Assembly (NCBI RefSeq): GCF_011612265.2
Contig: NZ_CP050134.2
Span: forward strand, 1,922,001-1,986,000
Reading direction: 5' to 3'
Length of the DNA stretch: 64,000 nucleotides
Origin: Corynebacterium matruchotii
GTDB lineage: Bacteria > Actinomycetota > Actinomycetes > Mycobacteriales > Mycobacteriaceae
The translations under genes were made by a program, and so were the position numbers. Positions within the stretch are counted from its first letter, which is position 1. Every line of letters begins with the position of its first letter. This document shows, piece by piece, positions 48,968 to 58,434 of this stretch. A model generated the notes under the pieces. It saw only the letters and a list, made by a program, of their open reading frames with translations, ran no database searches and was not told where the DNA came from.

Positions 48968-50035
48968 CTAACGCGACCGTTTTCGAGCAGCTATTCCATA
49001 GCTATATGCCGCTGTAAGAACGATACCGGAGAGCGCAATGGCGAGGTACACCCACATATTCTCACTGCTGGTCTGCTCCGTCTTCGGAGGCAATGGGGTA
49101 TTTTCCGCGGTCAAGACACTCTTGGTGTCACGACCGCTAGTAACGTCGTTCACCCAGTCTACGGTACCCGCCAGCGTAGTAATTGCCGCGCTCGGTGAAG
49201 GCAAATCTGGGTCGCCATTAGCAGTTCCCGCGGTAGCGAGACCAGCAAGCTTACCGTTCACGAAGAATGGGCCGCCAGAATCGCCACCCTGCATACCTGC
49301 ACCAGAAAGCGAATGCGCATCAAGGATAGTACTCGCCATCGACATCATGGCGGCATCAGCGGGCACATTCTCACCATCGGCTGATACTGCGGGAGTACCT
49401 GGAACAGCTACGCTCTCACCGCCGGCAGCTGCTGGGGGGATCACTGCGTTCTCACCATCGACGGATGGCATGGCAGGAGCGGTGATGCTTTCGCCATCCG
49501 TAGGTGCAGCAGGGGCAGTGGGCACAGTAGGTGCAGTGGGTCCACCAGTAGGAGCGCCACCAAGGCGTTCTTTCACCTCCATTTTTGCCATCGGCAATTG
49601 TCCCCGACGAGCCATGGAAGAACTACTACTCCAGCCATAAAGGGTGCCCACCTGACCTACCTGGGGTTCTTCCTGCGCAAGGGTGGCTGGCTGGATGGAA
49701 GTAACCTTACGGGTGAGGTGGAGCAAGCCTGCGTCAGAATGCGGGGAAAGTGCCCAGGAATCCACGTCATATACCTCCTGGCCCAGCCGAACCTGGGAAC
49801 CTTTATTGTTGACGGACTCAAGGCAATGGCGCGCAGTAAGCACCCACTGGTCCGAAACCAAGGTGCCAGTGCAATCACCGAAGTTACCCACACGGCCAAT
49901 CTTGAGCGAAGCCACAGTGCGACTTTCTGGGGTATCAGGGGCAAGTTCTCCATGCTCAAGGGCATTCGCTGGAGTTGCGGACAAGGCGATGATTCCGGTG
50001 GCGAGGATAGCTGCGCCTAGTTTCTTGAATTTCAT
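48968..50035 (-). CDS. cell-surface trypsin-like serine protease with repeat insert
   Basis: 355 residues. Signal peptide (to about ANA, 25), then a chymotrypsin-fold protease: His in TARHC, Asp in SDAGLLHL, Ser in GGDSGGP. Between Asp and Ser lies an insert of about 70 residues of Pro/Ala/Thr with repeated DGE(N/S) units. A C-terminal membrane span (MWVYLAIALSGIVLTAAYSY) and ARKRSR tail anchor it. The start lies two bases after the stop of the acyltransferase-like gene, so the two are translated as a unit. Confidence 0.85.
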   Translation of the reverse strand: MKFKKLGAAILATGIIALSATPANALEHGELAPDTPESRTVASLKIGRVGNFGDCTGTLVSDQWVLTARHCLESVNNKGSQVRLGQEVYDVDSWALSPHSDAGLLHLTRKVTSIQPATLAQEEPQVGQVGTLYGWSSSSSMARRGQLPMAKMEVKERLGGAPTGGPTAPTVPTAPAAPTDGESITAPAMPSVDGENAVIPPAAAGGESVAVPGTPAVSADGENVPADAAMMSMASTILDAHSLSGAGMQGGDSGGPFFVNGKLAGLATAGTANGDPDLPSPSAAITTLAGTVDWVNDVTSGRDTKSVLTAENTPLPPKTEQTSSENMWVYLAIALSGIVLTAAYSYGIAARKRSR

Positions 50036-50037
50036 TT

Positions 50038-50979
50038 TTAAGCCTTCTTTCCTTCGGCTGGCACAATGACTTTAATGGCTTTAGAAACAAGCAACTCAAA
50101 AGGTCCTCGCCCCACGAATTTCTTCCAGAGGCTGGCAATAATGAAGAAGAAAATTACGAATCCTAATGCCCACATAGTGGAATGCAACGCTACATTCTGC
50201 TGCCAATAGTAAGCAGTGAGCACATGCAAAATATAAATGGTAAGCGACATTGAACCCAGGGCAGCGAATGGGTAAGCCAACGTCGGAATACGCTTGCCGA
50301 CGATTAAACACACGTGGAGAACAACTGCAGCGACCGCGACCGAGAGGATGATTTCGCCCGCAACACCGGTATGTCCGGTAAAGCGCAACCAACCTGGTAC
50401 ATTTGGATCAAAACGGAAGTACAGGCCAACCGCAGCAATGATGAGGCTCACGCCTGTCACAACCCAGTGCATGATATTGGCGCGATAATGGGTGTTGCTC
50501 AAATAAATTTCGTAGAGAAGCATCCCACCAATGAAGTAAGCGATCCACGCCACCAAGGGGTAAATCTGTGGCAAAGTCTGTGGCGCATACAGTACTGTCG
50601 CTGCAACGATAGCGATAAGGAAAAGCGCAACCTTCCACCAGAAATTGAGCGGGGGAACCCAGGAAACAATCACCATGGTGATGCCCATGGCCACAAGCAC
50701 GATTTGGATCTCGCCACCTACTGGTAACAAGGCAAGACCGAGCAGTATTATTATGCATCCCCGAGCCACTAGCCGCATGAAGGTGGTCAGAGTGTAGTTC
50801 CTTCCGATAATCATCAGCGTAATACCAGCGATGATGGCAAATAAAGATGAAGGCAATCCGGAAAGAATGACTTTAGTGCTCCACAGCAACGAGGCCATAT
50901 GAATGATAATCATGCCAATAATGGCAAGTGAACGGGCTATGTCCAGCCCTACAATGCGCGAAGGTGTAGACGTAGACAC
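50038..50979 (-). CDS. multi-span membrane acyltransferase-like protein (DUF1624/DUF418 type)
   Basis: 313 residues and about ten membrane spans. RIVGLDIARSLAIIGMIIIHM at the start matches heparan-alpha-glucosaminide N-acetyltransferase-like (DUF1624) proteins, and the end FVGRGPFELLVSK matches the DUF418 tail. Such proteins probably move acyl groups across the membrane onto envelope sugars. It is in an operon with the surface protease. Confidence 0.78.
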   Translation of the reverse strand: MSTSTPSRIVGLDIARSLAIIGMIIIHMASLLWSTKVILSGLPSSLFAIIAGITLMIIGRNYTLTTFMRLVARGCIIILLGLALLPVGGEIQIVLVAMGITMVIVSWVPPLNFWWKVALFLIAIVAATVLYAPQTLPQIYPLVAWIAYFIGGMLLYEIYLSNTHYRANIMHWVVTGVSLIIAAVGLYFRFDPNVPGWLRFTGHTGVAGEIILSVAVAAVVLHVCLIVGKRIPTLAYPFAALGSMSLTIYILHVLTAYYWQQNVALHSTMWALGFVIFFFIIASLWKKFVGRGPFELLVSKAIKVIVPAEGKKA

Positions 50980-51545
50980 CCAGCACTCTCCTTTAAAACT
51001 CGATTGAGAAGAAGGAAGCGCACATACCCACCCACAAGCTTGGCAAGCGAATGTACTTCCTAACTCTAGTTCTTATAGTGTCCTTATTATTCATATCGCG
51101 CGAATCTGGCAAAGGACTGAGAGTTTCTAATAGTTACGCTGCATCTTCTCTGTATTTTTACGGATTAACATAAACAAGACTAGACGACCATTAGTTCGAA
51201 TCATATTATGCGCTATTCTTGAATGGTTTTTATACTCATTCCAAAGTAAAATATTGCTGGTAGCATGGTAATTTTTTCAGATAACTTGAGGTCAATATTC
51301 ACCCGATCAGCAATAGAACTAATAGGCTACCAGTGACCCTAAAAACGAAGAGCATGCCTCTGCATTCTTTTGGGTTGTACGAGACTCAGGGTCGCCCTTT
51401 GCTACTTGGGGGCGGTTTCGTTTTGTGTGGTGTGTGTCTTGGTACCGCCCACAGGAGCAGCACTGGTGGCATAATAGGTGGCTCCATCACTTCCGGGCCG
51501 GTTTCCCACCGCCTGGGTAATGAGCGATTGTTGGAAGGATGCCCC
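50980..51545. other. intergenic region
   Basis: About 560 bp. AT-rich to 51320; then a stretch with GGGCGGT...ACCGCCC inverted repeat (about 51414-51451). An in-frame extension of the next gene to 51333 lacks ribosome site support. It probably holds the promoters of the two divergent genes. Confidence 0.45.
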
Positions 51546-52013
51546 ATGTCGTTTCTCGGAAACCCCGATCATGCACACGCCCTGCAAGATTTGATTGCTG
51601 CACACCATGATGGTGGATACATCATCCACGTCGGCGATATACAACAATTCGATGAGAAACATACAAGGGTTATCTCCCATATCGGCGATGACCCAGCAGA
51701 TCATGACATGGTGTTCTGGGAAAAAGACATCCCCAGTGACAGCATTGTGGTAGCAACCCAACCCACCTACCGAGATGACTTCCCAACCACCTACGTTGGC
51801 ACCCATGATCAGACCGAATCCGCCATTGCAGCATGCATGAGCATCAAAGACATCAAAGAAGGACGACGCTGGCTCATCCGACAAGCCACCAACACCTATA
51901 ACAGCCTGGAGCAACGAGCAGACTATGCGCGCACCATCATTAGCACGGATAACATCCTGAAACTGCGAACCCCGAAAAAGATCACTGCTCTTGCCCAACC
52001 GGTTGGGCAGTGA
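51546..52013 (+). CDS. hypothetical soluble protein
   Basis: 155 residues from ATG 51546, preceded by GGAAGGATG. MSFLGNPDHAHALQDLIAAH, HVGDIQQFDE and IGDDPADHDMVFW show an acidic His-rich alpha/beta protein; the end RRWLIRQATNTYNSLEQ is helical. No family recognised. It lies beside small HTH genes and the initiator tRNA gene and may belong to an old integrated element. Confidence 0.5.
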   Translation: MSFLGNPDHAHALQDLIAAHHDGGYIIHVGDIQQFDEKHTRVISHIGDDPADHDMVFWEKDIPSDSIVVATQPTYRDDFPTTYVGTHDQTESAIAACMSIKDIKEGRRWLIRQATNTYNSLEQRADYARTIISTDNILKLRTPKKITALAQPVGQ

Positions 52014-52028
52014 TCGCGTTCTCTTATT

Positions 52029-52055
52029 ACCGCCCTCACATGGTGTGGGGGCGGT
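52029..52055. terminator. terminator between convergent genes
   Basis: ACCGCCCTCACA / TGTGGGGGCGGT hairpin. Confidence 0.6.
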
Positions 52056-52066
52056 GTTGGTGTGGG

Positions 52067-52288
52067 TTACCATGTCTGGCTTTCGGCGTAGAGTTGGTCG
52101 ATGGCGGATGTAGGGATGCGCCATCGGCCGGTGGGGAGTTTGATGGCTCCTTTGATGATTCCTTTTTGGCACCATCTGCGTACTGATGCGCCGGAGATGG
52201 TGCCGGGGAACCTATTGATGAATTCGGAGACAAGGATCCAGTCGTTGGTTTGGTCTGTGGTATCGGGGTTAGAGTTGGGGATGCTCAT
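52067..52288 (-). CDS. excisionase/AlpA-like HTH protein
   Basis: 73 residues from ATG 52288. SEFINRFPGTISGASVRRWC then KGIIKGAIKLPTGRWRIP is the winged-helix pattern of HTH_17/AlpA proteins. GTTGGGGATGCT lies upstream. Divergent from an XRE-type gene, a layout typical of phage or plasmid control regions. Confidence 0.7.
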   Translation of the reverse strand: MSIPNSNPDTTDQTNDWILVSEFINRFPGTISGASVRRWCQKGIIKGAIKLPTGRWRIPTSAIDQLYAESQTW

Positions 52289-52376
52289 AGTGAAACTCTT
52301 ACACAGAAAAACCACCGATATCAAGGGCATGTTTAAGCCGAAATGGAATGAAATGTGTTTTGGTAGAATTTAAAGC

Positions 52377-52712
52377 ATGGACGAACATTCTGAGCATTCC
52401 CCCCGATATACGGCACATGAGGCGATCGGTATTTCTGTTAATCAGTTACTTTTCACCCGGAATATAACTCGGCGGCGGTTGGGTGAGGCGCTTGGTGTTC
52501 AGGGGGAGGCGGTGAGTAAGAAGTTGCGGGGGCAGTCGCGGTGGACGATTGAGGAGGTTTATGCGATGGCGGAGTTTTTTGAGCTTGATCTTATGGATTT
52601 GTTGCCGCGGAAACTTCCCCGTGAATATGAGATTGGGGCCCCTTTTGATAAGGGGCCCCAATCAAACTTGGTAGCGGGGGCCGGATTCGAACCAGCGACC
52701 TCTGGGTTATGA
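52377..52712 (+). CDS. XRE-type HTH protein running into antisense tRNA
   Basis: Up to 111 residues. HTH at about residues 20-75 (LLFTRNITRRRLGEALGVQG, then EAVSKKLRGQSRWTIEEVYA). After about residue 85 the frame passes through a strong terminator and the antisense strand of the initiator tRNA, giving the meaningless ending AGFEPATSGL. The real functional part probably ends near residue 85; the original stop seems to be lost. A repressor-like protein of an integrated element. Confidence 0.65.
   Translation: MDEHSEHSPRYTAHEAIGISVNQLLFTRNITRRRLGEALGVQGEAVSKKLRGQSRWTIEEVYAMAEFFELDLMDLLPRKLPREYEIGAPFDKGPQSNLVAGAGFEPATSGL
52632..52662. terminator. terminator of the initiator tRNA (and HTH gene)
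   Basis: ATTGGGGCCCCTT and AAGGGGCCCCAAT, perfect 13-bp stem, loop TTGAT. Confidence 0.85.
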
Positions 52713-52745
52713 GCCCAGCGAGCTACCGAGCTGCTCCACCCCGCG
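52672..52745 (-). tRNA. initiator tRNA-fMet (CAT)
   Basis: 74 nt without CCA: CGCGGGG acceptor, GAGC D-stem, anticodon loop CTCATAA with the three G-C pairs GGG/CCC next to it, T-loop TTCGAAT. C1 does not pair with base 72. The unpaired first base and the GGG/CCC stem mark the initiator form. Confidence 0.92.
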
Positions 52746-52815
52746 TCGATTGCTTTGGAAACTTATTCCGTGCAACGATCAATAACTTTACTAACGTCGA
52801 CATGAAAGCACAAAC

Positions 52816-52852
52816 CCCCAGCTTAAAACCAATATTTTGGCTTAAGCCGGGG
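52816..52852 (-). terminator. terminator after UPF0182 gene
   Basis: CCCCAGCTTAA and TTAAGCCGGGG with nested AACCAATATTTTGG; 22 bp beyond the stop. Confidence 0.65.
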
Positions 52853-52873
52853 CAGAAACCGCGGGATTATTCC

Positions 52874-55855
52874 CTACTCTTGTTGCTGCGACTGTTGAGT
52901 TTTTTGGTATTCTTCCACGGCACGGTCAAGTTCATCAAGCGCCTTACCGTAGTCTTCGTGGCTACCGTTTCGGGCTTCCTTCACCTTGTTGAGTGCATCA
53001 TTAATGCCCTTCACCGCTTCGGCCTCATTCGGGGTAGCGGTATTGGGGGTAGGCACCTCGGCGGCTTGTTGCTGGCTATTATTATCGTCTTGGTTCTTGG
53101 AGGTTTCCTGCTTCACCTTTTCGATATCTTGCACCTCATCCAAATCCTGGGCGGCACGCGGATCAATACCCACCTGGGCTAACGCCTCGGATACCGTGGC
53201 CGCATAACCAACCTGGCCTTTGTAGGAAACCAACACCCGCAGTAGCTTCGGGAATGCTGATTCTTGGCCTTTGCGTTTGGAATAAATCGGCTCCACATAG
53301 AGGATCTCTCCCCCGCCAACCGGCAGGGTAAGCAGATTACCGTTCCGCAGATCCGTGGTTTCCTTCCAGAGGGTTTGGTCGCGGGCCACCTGGTCGGAGG
53401 AGATCATGGTGTCTTGGGCCTGCTGTGGGCCTTGGGTGAGGGTATCGGTTGGTAGAACCCGCACGGTGATTTTGCCGTAGTTGTCCGGGTCGGAGCTCAC
53501 CGACATGTGGGCCGCCAAATATTGCCGGTTGAGGCCACGGAATGGCGTAATCAGCTGGAAGGAAGGCTTACCGGTTTCCGGGTCGGCTGCCACCACATAG
53601 AAGGGCGGCTGGGCAGCCCGGTTGGCTTCGGCTACTGAGGGGTCGTCAGGCACGGACCAGAATCGGTCGTTTGTGAAGAAGTCCCGGGCATCATTGACGT
53701 GGTAGCGGGTGAGAATACCACGCTGCACCTTGAACATGTCCTGCGGATAGCGCAGGTGATCCATGAGTTCCTTGGAAATCTCCCCCTTGGCCTTCACCGT
53801 GCCGGGGAACACCCCCATCCAGGCTTTCAACACTGGGTCTTCCTCATCAAACTGGTAGAGGTCCACAGAGCCGTCGTAAGCATCAACCACGGCCTTCACC
53901 GAGTTGCGGATATAGCCGATTTCATCGCTGACTAGGGCGCGCTGGGTCGATCCAACGTCGCCAGAGGTGTCATTGGTGGCGGCACTCAGGCTGGTGGGGC
54001 TGGCGTACGGGAGACTGTTGAGCGTCGTATAGCCATCAACGATCCACTTGATGCGACCATCAATGACCGCCGGATAGGTTGTGGAATCGGTAGACAACCA
54101 TGGCGCTACTTTATGCACACGCTGCCGCGGATCACGTTCGAACAGGATTTTGGAATTGCTGTTGACGCGCTCGGAAAGAATAAGGTTCATTTCCTGGTAT
54201 CGGGCCGCAAACGCGGCACGGTTGAACACATTTCCGATATCAACGCCACCCTTACCCTCATAAGTGTATGTGGAGGAATCGGTGTCGTATTCCACAGAAT
54301 TGCCGGTTTCGGAGCCCACCACGGCGTAGTCTTTCCCGTCACGGGCGGAAGCGATCAGCGGACCATAGTAGATGCGCGGTTCGTTCACCACGATGCCGAG
54401 CTTTTTGGCGTTTTCGTCGGTGGTTTGCAGGTCAGAGACGGTAAACACCGGGTAACCGCCGCGGGCCGATCCCACGTCGCGGGCCACCTCGTCGACCTGG
54501 TTGGCGCGGGCCGCCACAAACCCATTGCCGTGGGTGTAAACGGTGTGCCGGTTAATCCAGTTTTTTTGGTTTTCCCGCAACGAATTGGGGTTGATTTCTC
54601 GGGCCGCCACCACAAAATCGCGCAGCTCGTTGTCAATGTTATAGCGATCCATCGCCAAGGATTCGGGGAACCCATAGAAGTTTTTCAACTGTTGGAGCTG
54701 CGTAAACGTGGGGGAGATAATCTCCGGGTCGAGCAGACGGATGTTCGATACAGTCGCCACATCAGATGCCACTGCTTCTTTTGTTGCCCCCTTGGCCCCC
54801 CAATTTTCCTGGTAGGTCACCTTGTCTTCGGTAAGACCGTAGGCGTAGCGCGTGGATTCAATATTGCGGGAAATATATTCGGATTCCTTTTCCGCCCGGT
54901 TGGGCTGCACCGAGAACCGTTCCATCATGGCGGGCCATGCATACCCAATCACCATCGAAGACAGCAGCATGAGCACGGTGGTCATAGCGGGAATCCGCAG
55001 GTCTTTCAGTACAATAACGCTGAAGAACGATACCGCCACCAGCGCGGCAATAACCATGAGGATGATCTTGGCCGGTAATACCGCCTTAATATCGGTGTAG
55101 GAGGCACCATAGAAGGTTTCATCACGACTCATGAGCAGGTCAAACCGGTCAAGCCAATAGCCCACGGATTTGACGATCATCCACAGCCCAGCGGTAACAG
55201 CGAGTTGGATGCGCGCATAGCGGGAAATGGAACCACGCTGCCCAGCCGCCTGACTGCCAATTATGATATTTCCCAGCAGATAGTGGCCAATGAGCGCGAT
55301 GAGGAACGAAATAATGAGCAGGAGTGACAATGTGCTGAGGGTAAGCCGCAGCATGGGCAGCACGAAAGCGTAAAACCCGTAGTCAACACCAAACTGTTGA
55401 TCGGCCACCCCAAAGTCTTGCCGGTTTAAAAAGAGCTGCACAACCCGCCACGATTGCTGCCCGAAGAATCCGGCAATCACCCCGAAAAGCACGGGGAGGA
55501 AACGCATAAGGCGGATGGTGGAGCGCTCTAAATTTTTCCGGTAGGCAATGAGCTGTGGGCTAGAATCAAAAAATCGGGTCTCATCACTCTGCCGCCCCTT
55601 TTGGGTGATGGTTGCTGTGATCCACACGGCAGCGGCGGCAATCAAACCAAAGGCAACAAATAATGCAATCCGGGTGAGGATTACCTTGTTAAATACGCTC
55701 CGAAAATTTACCTCACCAAACCAGAGCCAGTCGGTATAAAACCCAATAAAAGTAGGGATAATGGTGCCGAGTATGAAAACAGCCAGCACAATGATGGACA
55801 CAAGTTTGGGTGGTCGACCGATTTGCGGGGCTGATGGTGTTGAGCCAGTAGCCAA
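52874..55855 (-). CDS. UPF0182-family large membrane protein
   Basis: 993 residues from TTG 55855, six bases after AAAAGGAG; a TTG two codons upstream (55861) touches the ribosome site. Seven membrane spans in the first about 300 residues, then a large extracytoplasmic domain, typical of UPF0182 (PF03699), found across actinobacteria. The last about 90 residues are Gln/Asn/Glu-rich helices (EYQKTQQSQQQE). Function unknown. Divergent from the PPA1309-family gene. Confidence 0.88.
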   Translation of the reverse strand: MATGSTPSAPQIGRPPKLVSIIVLAVFILGTIIPTFIGFYTDWLWFGEVNFRSVFNKVILTRIALFVAFGLIAAAAVWITATITQKGRQSDETRFFDSSPQLIAYRKNLERSTIRLMRFLPVLFGVIAGFFGQQSWRVVQLFLNRQDFGVADQQFGVDYGFYAFVLPMLRLTLSTLSLLLIISFLIALIGHYLLGNIIIGSQAAGQRGSISRYARIQLAVTAGLWMIVKSVGYWLDRFDLLMSRDETFYGASYTDIKAVLPAKIILMVIAALVAVSFFSVIVLKDLRIPAMTTVLMLLSSMVIGYAWPAMMERFSVQPNRAEKESEYISRNIESTRYAYGLTEDKVTYQENWGAKGATKEAVASDVATVSNIRLLDPEIISPTFTQLQQLKNFYGFPESLAMDRYNIDNELRDFVVAAREINPNSLRENQKNWINRHTVYTHGNGFVAARANQVDEVARDVGSARGGYPVFTVSDLQTTDENAKKLGIVVNEPRIYYGPLIASARDGKDYAVVGSETGNSVEYDTDSSTYTYEGKGGVDIGNVFNRAAFAARYQEMNLILSERVNSNSKILFERDPRQRVHKVAPWLSTDSTTYPAVIDGRIKWIVDGYTTLNSLPYASPTSLSAATNDTSGDVGSTQRALVSDEIGYIRNSVKAVVDAYDGSVDLYQFDEEDPVLKAWMGVFPGTVKAKGEISKELMDHLRYPQDMFKVQRGILTRYHVNDARDFFTNDRFWSVPDDPSVAEANRAAQPPFYVVAADPETGKPSFQLITPFRGLNRQYLAAHMSVSSDPDNYGKITVRVLPTDTLTQGPQQAQDTMISSDQVARDQTLWKETTDLRNGNLLTLPVGGGEILYVEPIYSKRKGQESAFPKLLRVLVSYKGQVGYAATVSEALAQVGIDPRAAQDLDEVQDIEKVKQETSKNQDDNNSQQQAAEVPTPNTATPNEAEAVKGINDALNKVKEARNGSHEDYGKALDELDRAVEEYQKTQQSQQQE

Positions 55856-55995
55856 CGCCAACTCCTTTTCAATAGAAATTAGTCAAATTCGTTAATCTAT
55901 GTTTCTGATTTCATGATTATTCAACGACTTGTCACAATAACTCCTTACAATACCGCCATTAACCAAGTAAGTACTAAGAAGGGCTACGCCGCGTC

Positions 55996-56508
55996 ATGAA
56001 CAATAAACCTTACGCAGGGATTTCCCATGAGCTCTCCCCGCAAGCGCTAAACAAAGCCATGTTAGAGGCCGTCGATTTTGTCGACGCCAAAGGTTGGGAC
56101 GCCCCTCCCACCCTGTTTGGGCTGGTCCCTACCGCACTCATCAGGCTTGCTCACGACGCGCTTGACGACGCCCCGCTGACCCTGGTCGTTCAGGAGTTAC
56201 CCAGCGACCTCACCCCGGAATCCGAAGAATTAGGCGCCTATATCAGCCGCGTCACCTGGCCTGACGGGGTGGTGGGCGCAATCCTAGCACAAGAAATCCG
56301 CTTCCTTGACCCCAACGCCAACGCATCGACACCACTCAGGCCAGCCCGATTATTCTCAGGGGTACTCCGAGACAATATGGCACAACTGACACTGCTGCAA
56401 CTGCGGCCATCCGAATCGGATCCGCAGGCACCCGATCGTCGTGAGCTCCGGGGCGGGTCGGGTGTCGCAACAGGTGTAATTGCGGCGCTTCAGGCTACGT
56501 TTGAGTAG
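55996..56508 (+). CDS. PPA1309-family protein
   Basis: 170 residues. LNKAMLEAVDFVDAKGWDAP, then PTLFGLVPTALI, LGAYISRVTWPDGVVGA and ARLFSGVLRDNMAQ match the conserved actinobacterial PPA1309 family. Cytoplasmic. Function unknown. Always near UPF0182 in the genomes I recall. Confidence 0.78.
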   Translation: MNNKPYAGISHELSPQALNKAMLEAVDFVDAKGWDAPPTLFGLVPTALIRLAHDALDDAPLTLVVQELPSDLTPESEELGAYISRVTWPDGVVGAILAQEIRFLDPNANASTPLRPARLFSGVLRDNMAQLTLLQLRPSESDPQAPDRRELRGGSGVATGVIAALQATFE

Positions 56509-56537
56509 AATAATAGCGCTTGGATATGGAGGTTATG

Positions 56538-57212
56538 ATGGGAAAATATGTCCGGCCATCCCAGATCAATCAGGTCACCCGATGGACTGGTAGGTCATTG
56601 GCCGTATTATTCACCACAATTACGTTATCGGCATGCACGAACGGCAATACTGGTACGGGAACCAATATGCCCCCCAGCGTCACGCCGGTAACATCACCAC
56701 TGGGGTCCTCGCTGCCACGGGATACCAGTGCAACGCCAGCATCATCAACGAAACACACTAAAAACAAATCCGAAAAATCCGGGGAACCAGACGAAACCGT
56801 GGCAGAGGCCCGGAAGACATTTGGTTCGCTAGCACCCTCATCGCTCTTTGACAAGTTCGAAGTCTGCACCCCTAATGGTGTGGAAGGATCCCTGGCCTGC
56901 TCCGGGAAGGAAGTGGGGCAATTCCAATTCTTCGCATCGGATTCCAAAGCAGCATCATCAACGCAACTATTGACGGGACTGCGGAACTCCCGGGTGATTA
57001 AAGACACCGGAAAACTTGTGGTGGGCTGGTCAACCCTGGGCAGCACCGCAGTCATCACGGTCGTGGATAACGAAAAAGGCCTGGTGATGCAGCAAATGGT
57101 GTCAACAGATACCGTGGATCCAACAAAACGGATCTACCAATTAGGATTGGCGGACGAATCCGAAACTTCGGAAGTCATGGAAACCACCGAGGAAGAGCAG
57201 CCCGAACAGTGA
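56538..57212 (+). CDS. lipoprotein, hypothetical
   Basis: 224 residues from ATG 56538 (GGAGG five bases upstream; ATG 56535 equally open). Signal peptide with lipobox LSAC (about residue 33), Ser/Thr/Lys-rich linker to about 90, then a domain of about 120 residues with a Cys pair (FEVCTPNGVEGSLACSG) and an acidic tail (ETTEEEQPEQ). No family recognised. Convergent with YlbL. Confidence 0.68.
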   Translation: MGKYVRPSQINQVTRWTGRSLAVLFTTITLSACTNGNTGTGTNMPPSVTPVTSPLGSSLPRDTSATPASSTKHTKNKSEKSGEPDETVAEARKTFGSLAPSSLFDKFEVCTPNGVEGSLACSGKEVGQFQFFASDSKAASSTQLLTGLRNSRVIKDTGKLVVGWSTLGSTAVITVVDNEKGLVMQQMVSTDTVDPTKRIYQLGLADESETSEVMETTEEEQPEQ

Positions 57213-58265
57213 TTATTCACAAAGATGAAGGTCTTTCCCGGCCGCATAATTATCCATTTGGGTAACGGCATCCTCCAGGGTGGCGACGGAAACAATTTTC
57301 ATAGCACCAAAATCCTTACCTCGAAGGTCGGCACAATTATCCTTGGGGGCGAGAAATAATTCCGCGTTATCATCGGCGGCGGCCCGGGCCTTATGTTCAA
57401 TGCCGCCAATATGTCCCACGTTTCCGTCGTCGTCAATGGTGCCGGTACCCACCACATATTTTCCATGGTTCAATTGGCCCGGGGACAGCTTGTCAATGAC
57501 CGCAAGCGCAAACATCATGCCGGCGGATGGCCCACCCACATCCTCAAGGTTATATTTCACAGTAATATCCCCGGTCGGAACGGTAGTCATGCTAATACCG
57601 AGGAAGGGCAGTTTTTTATCGCTCGGATGTTCGGCAAGAGTAATGGTTTTTTCCTCGGTAGTGCCCTGGTGGCGAACCGTAACGGTAATGTCATCACCCG
57701 GCTTTTTACTGCGCACAATCTTTTGGGCATGGCCCCCACTATCGACCTTTTCCCCAGCAATACTGACGATGCGGTCTCCCGCCGAGAGGGAACCGTCGGC
57801 AGGCGAACCAGCAACAACCTCCGCAATCTCCACCTCTAACGGTTTTTTGAGATACCGCAATGCCGCGGTCGTCGCCGAAGATTCGGACGACAAAAACGCC
57901 TGCTGATTCAGCTGGTTCACCTCCTCCTCAGTCTTATTTTGGGGTATGACCTGGTCAATGGGCACCAAATTATCGCTCGTGAGCAGCCACCGGCTAATCG
58001 CCTGAACCAGCGTCATATTGGTACGAACAGACACGGTAGTCATATTGAGGTTACCGCTGGTGTGATCAACATCGGTGCCAGTGATCTGTACAACATCCAC
58101 ATCATTGACTTTGCCCAATGTGTTAAACATGGGCCCCGGCCCCTCAGCCGCATACGGTACGGTCAGCGCTATATTTGTGCCGGGAATATGGTCCAAATTC
58201 ACCAAAGCAGCCAAGGCAAAAACCGGAATAGCACCAAAGGTAAGGGTTGTAAAACGTCGATTCAC
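57213..58265 (-). CDS. YlbL-type PDZ/Lon-like protease
   Basis: 350 residues from GTG 58265. One N-terminal membrane span, a PDZ domain (about 135-205, SPADGSLSAGDRIVSIAG), and a Lon-type S16 protease domain with catalytic Ser in GGPSAGMMFAL and Lys in GGIEHKARAA. Extracytoplasmic serine protease, no ATPase part. Standard actinobacterial neighbour of the DUF2342 gene divergently placed. Confidence 0.9.
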   Translation of the reverse strand: MNRRFTTLTFGAIPVFALAALVNLDHIPGTNIALTVPYAAEGPGPMFNTLGKVNDVDVVQITGTDVDHTSGNLNMTTVSVRTNMTLVQAISRWLLTSDNLVPIDQVIPQNKTEEEVNQLNQQAFLSSESSATTAALRYLKKPLEVEIAEVVAGSPADGSLSAGDRIVSIAGEKVDSGGHAQKIVRSKKPGDDITVTVRHQGTTEEKTITLAEHPSDKKLPFLGISMTTVPTGDITVKYNLEDVGGPSAGMMFALAVIDKLSPGQLNHGKYVVGTGTIDDDGNVGHIGGIEHKARAAADDNAELFLAPKDNCADLRGKDFGAMKIVSVATLEDAVTQMDNYAAGKDLHLCE

Positions 58266-58434
58266 GGTACTTAAGCGTACCGCAGAGATTTGACAAAACT
58301 AGGTATCCCACTAGCCCTCAACAGTATGTGTTTTCAACTGCAATGCTCCCCATCACGTGTGGTAGCTCACGTGTTCGCTATAAGCGTTGTGGTTTTATGG
58401 CATTTTCGTGGTAACAGTAGGTAGCGTGTGAGGC

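Noticed and set aside
54113..55078. 321-codon frame opposite the UPF0182 gene
   Set aside because: Antisense to a well-supported family member, no ribosome site.
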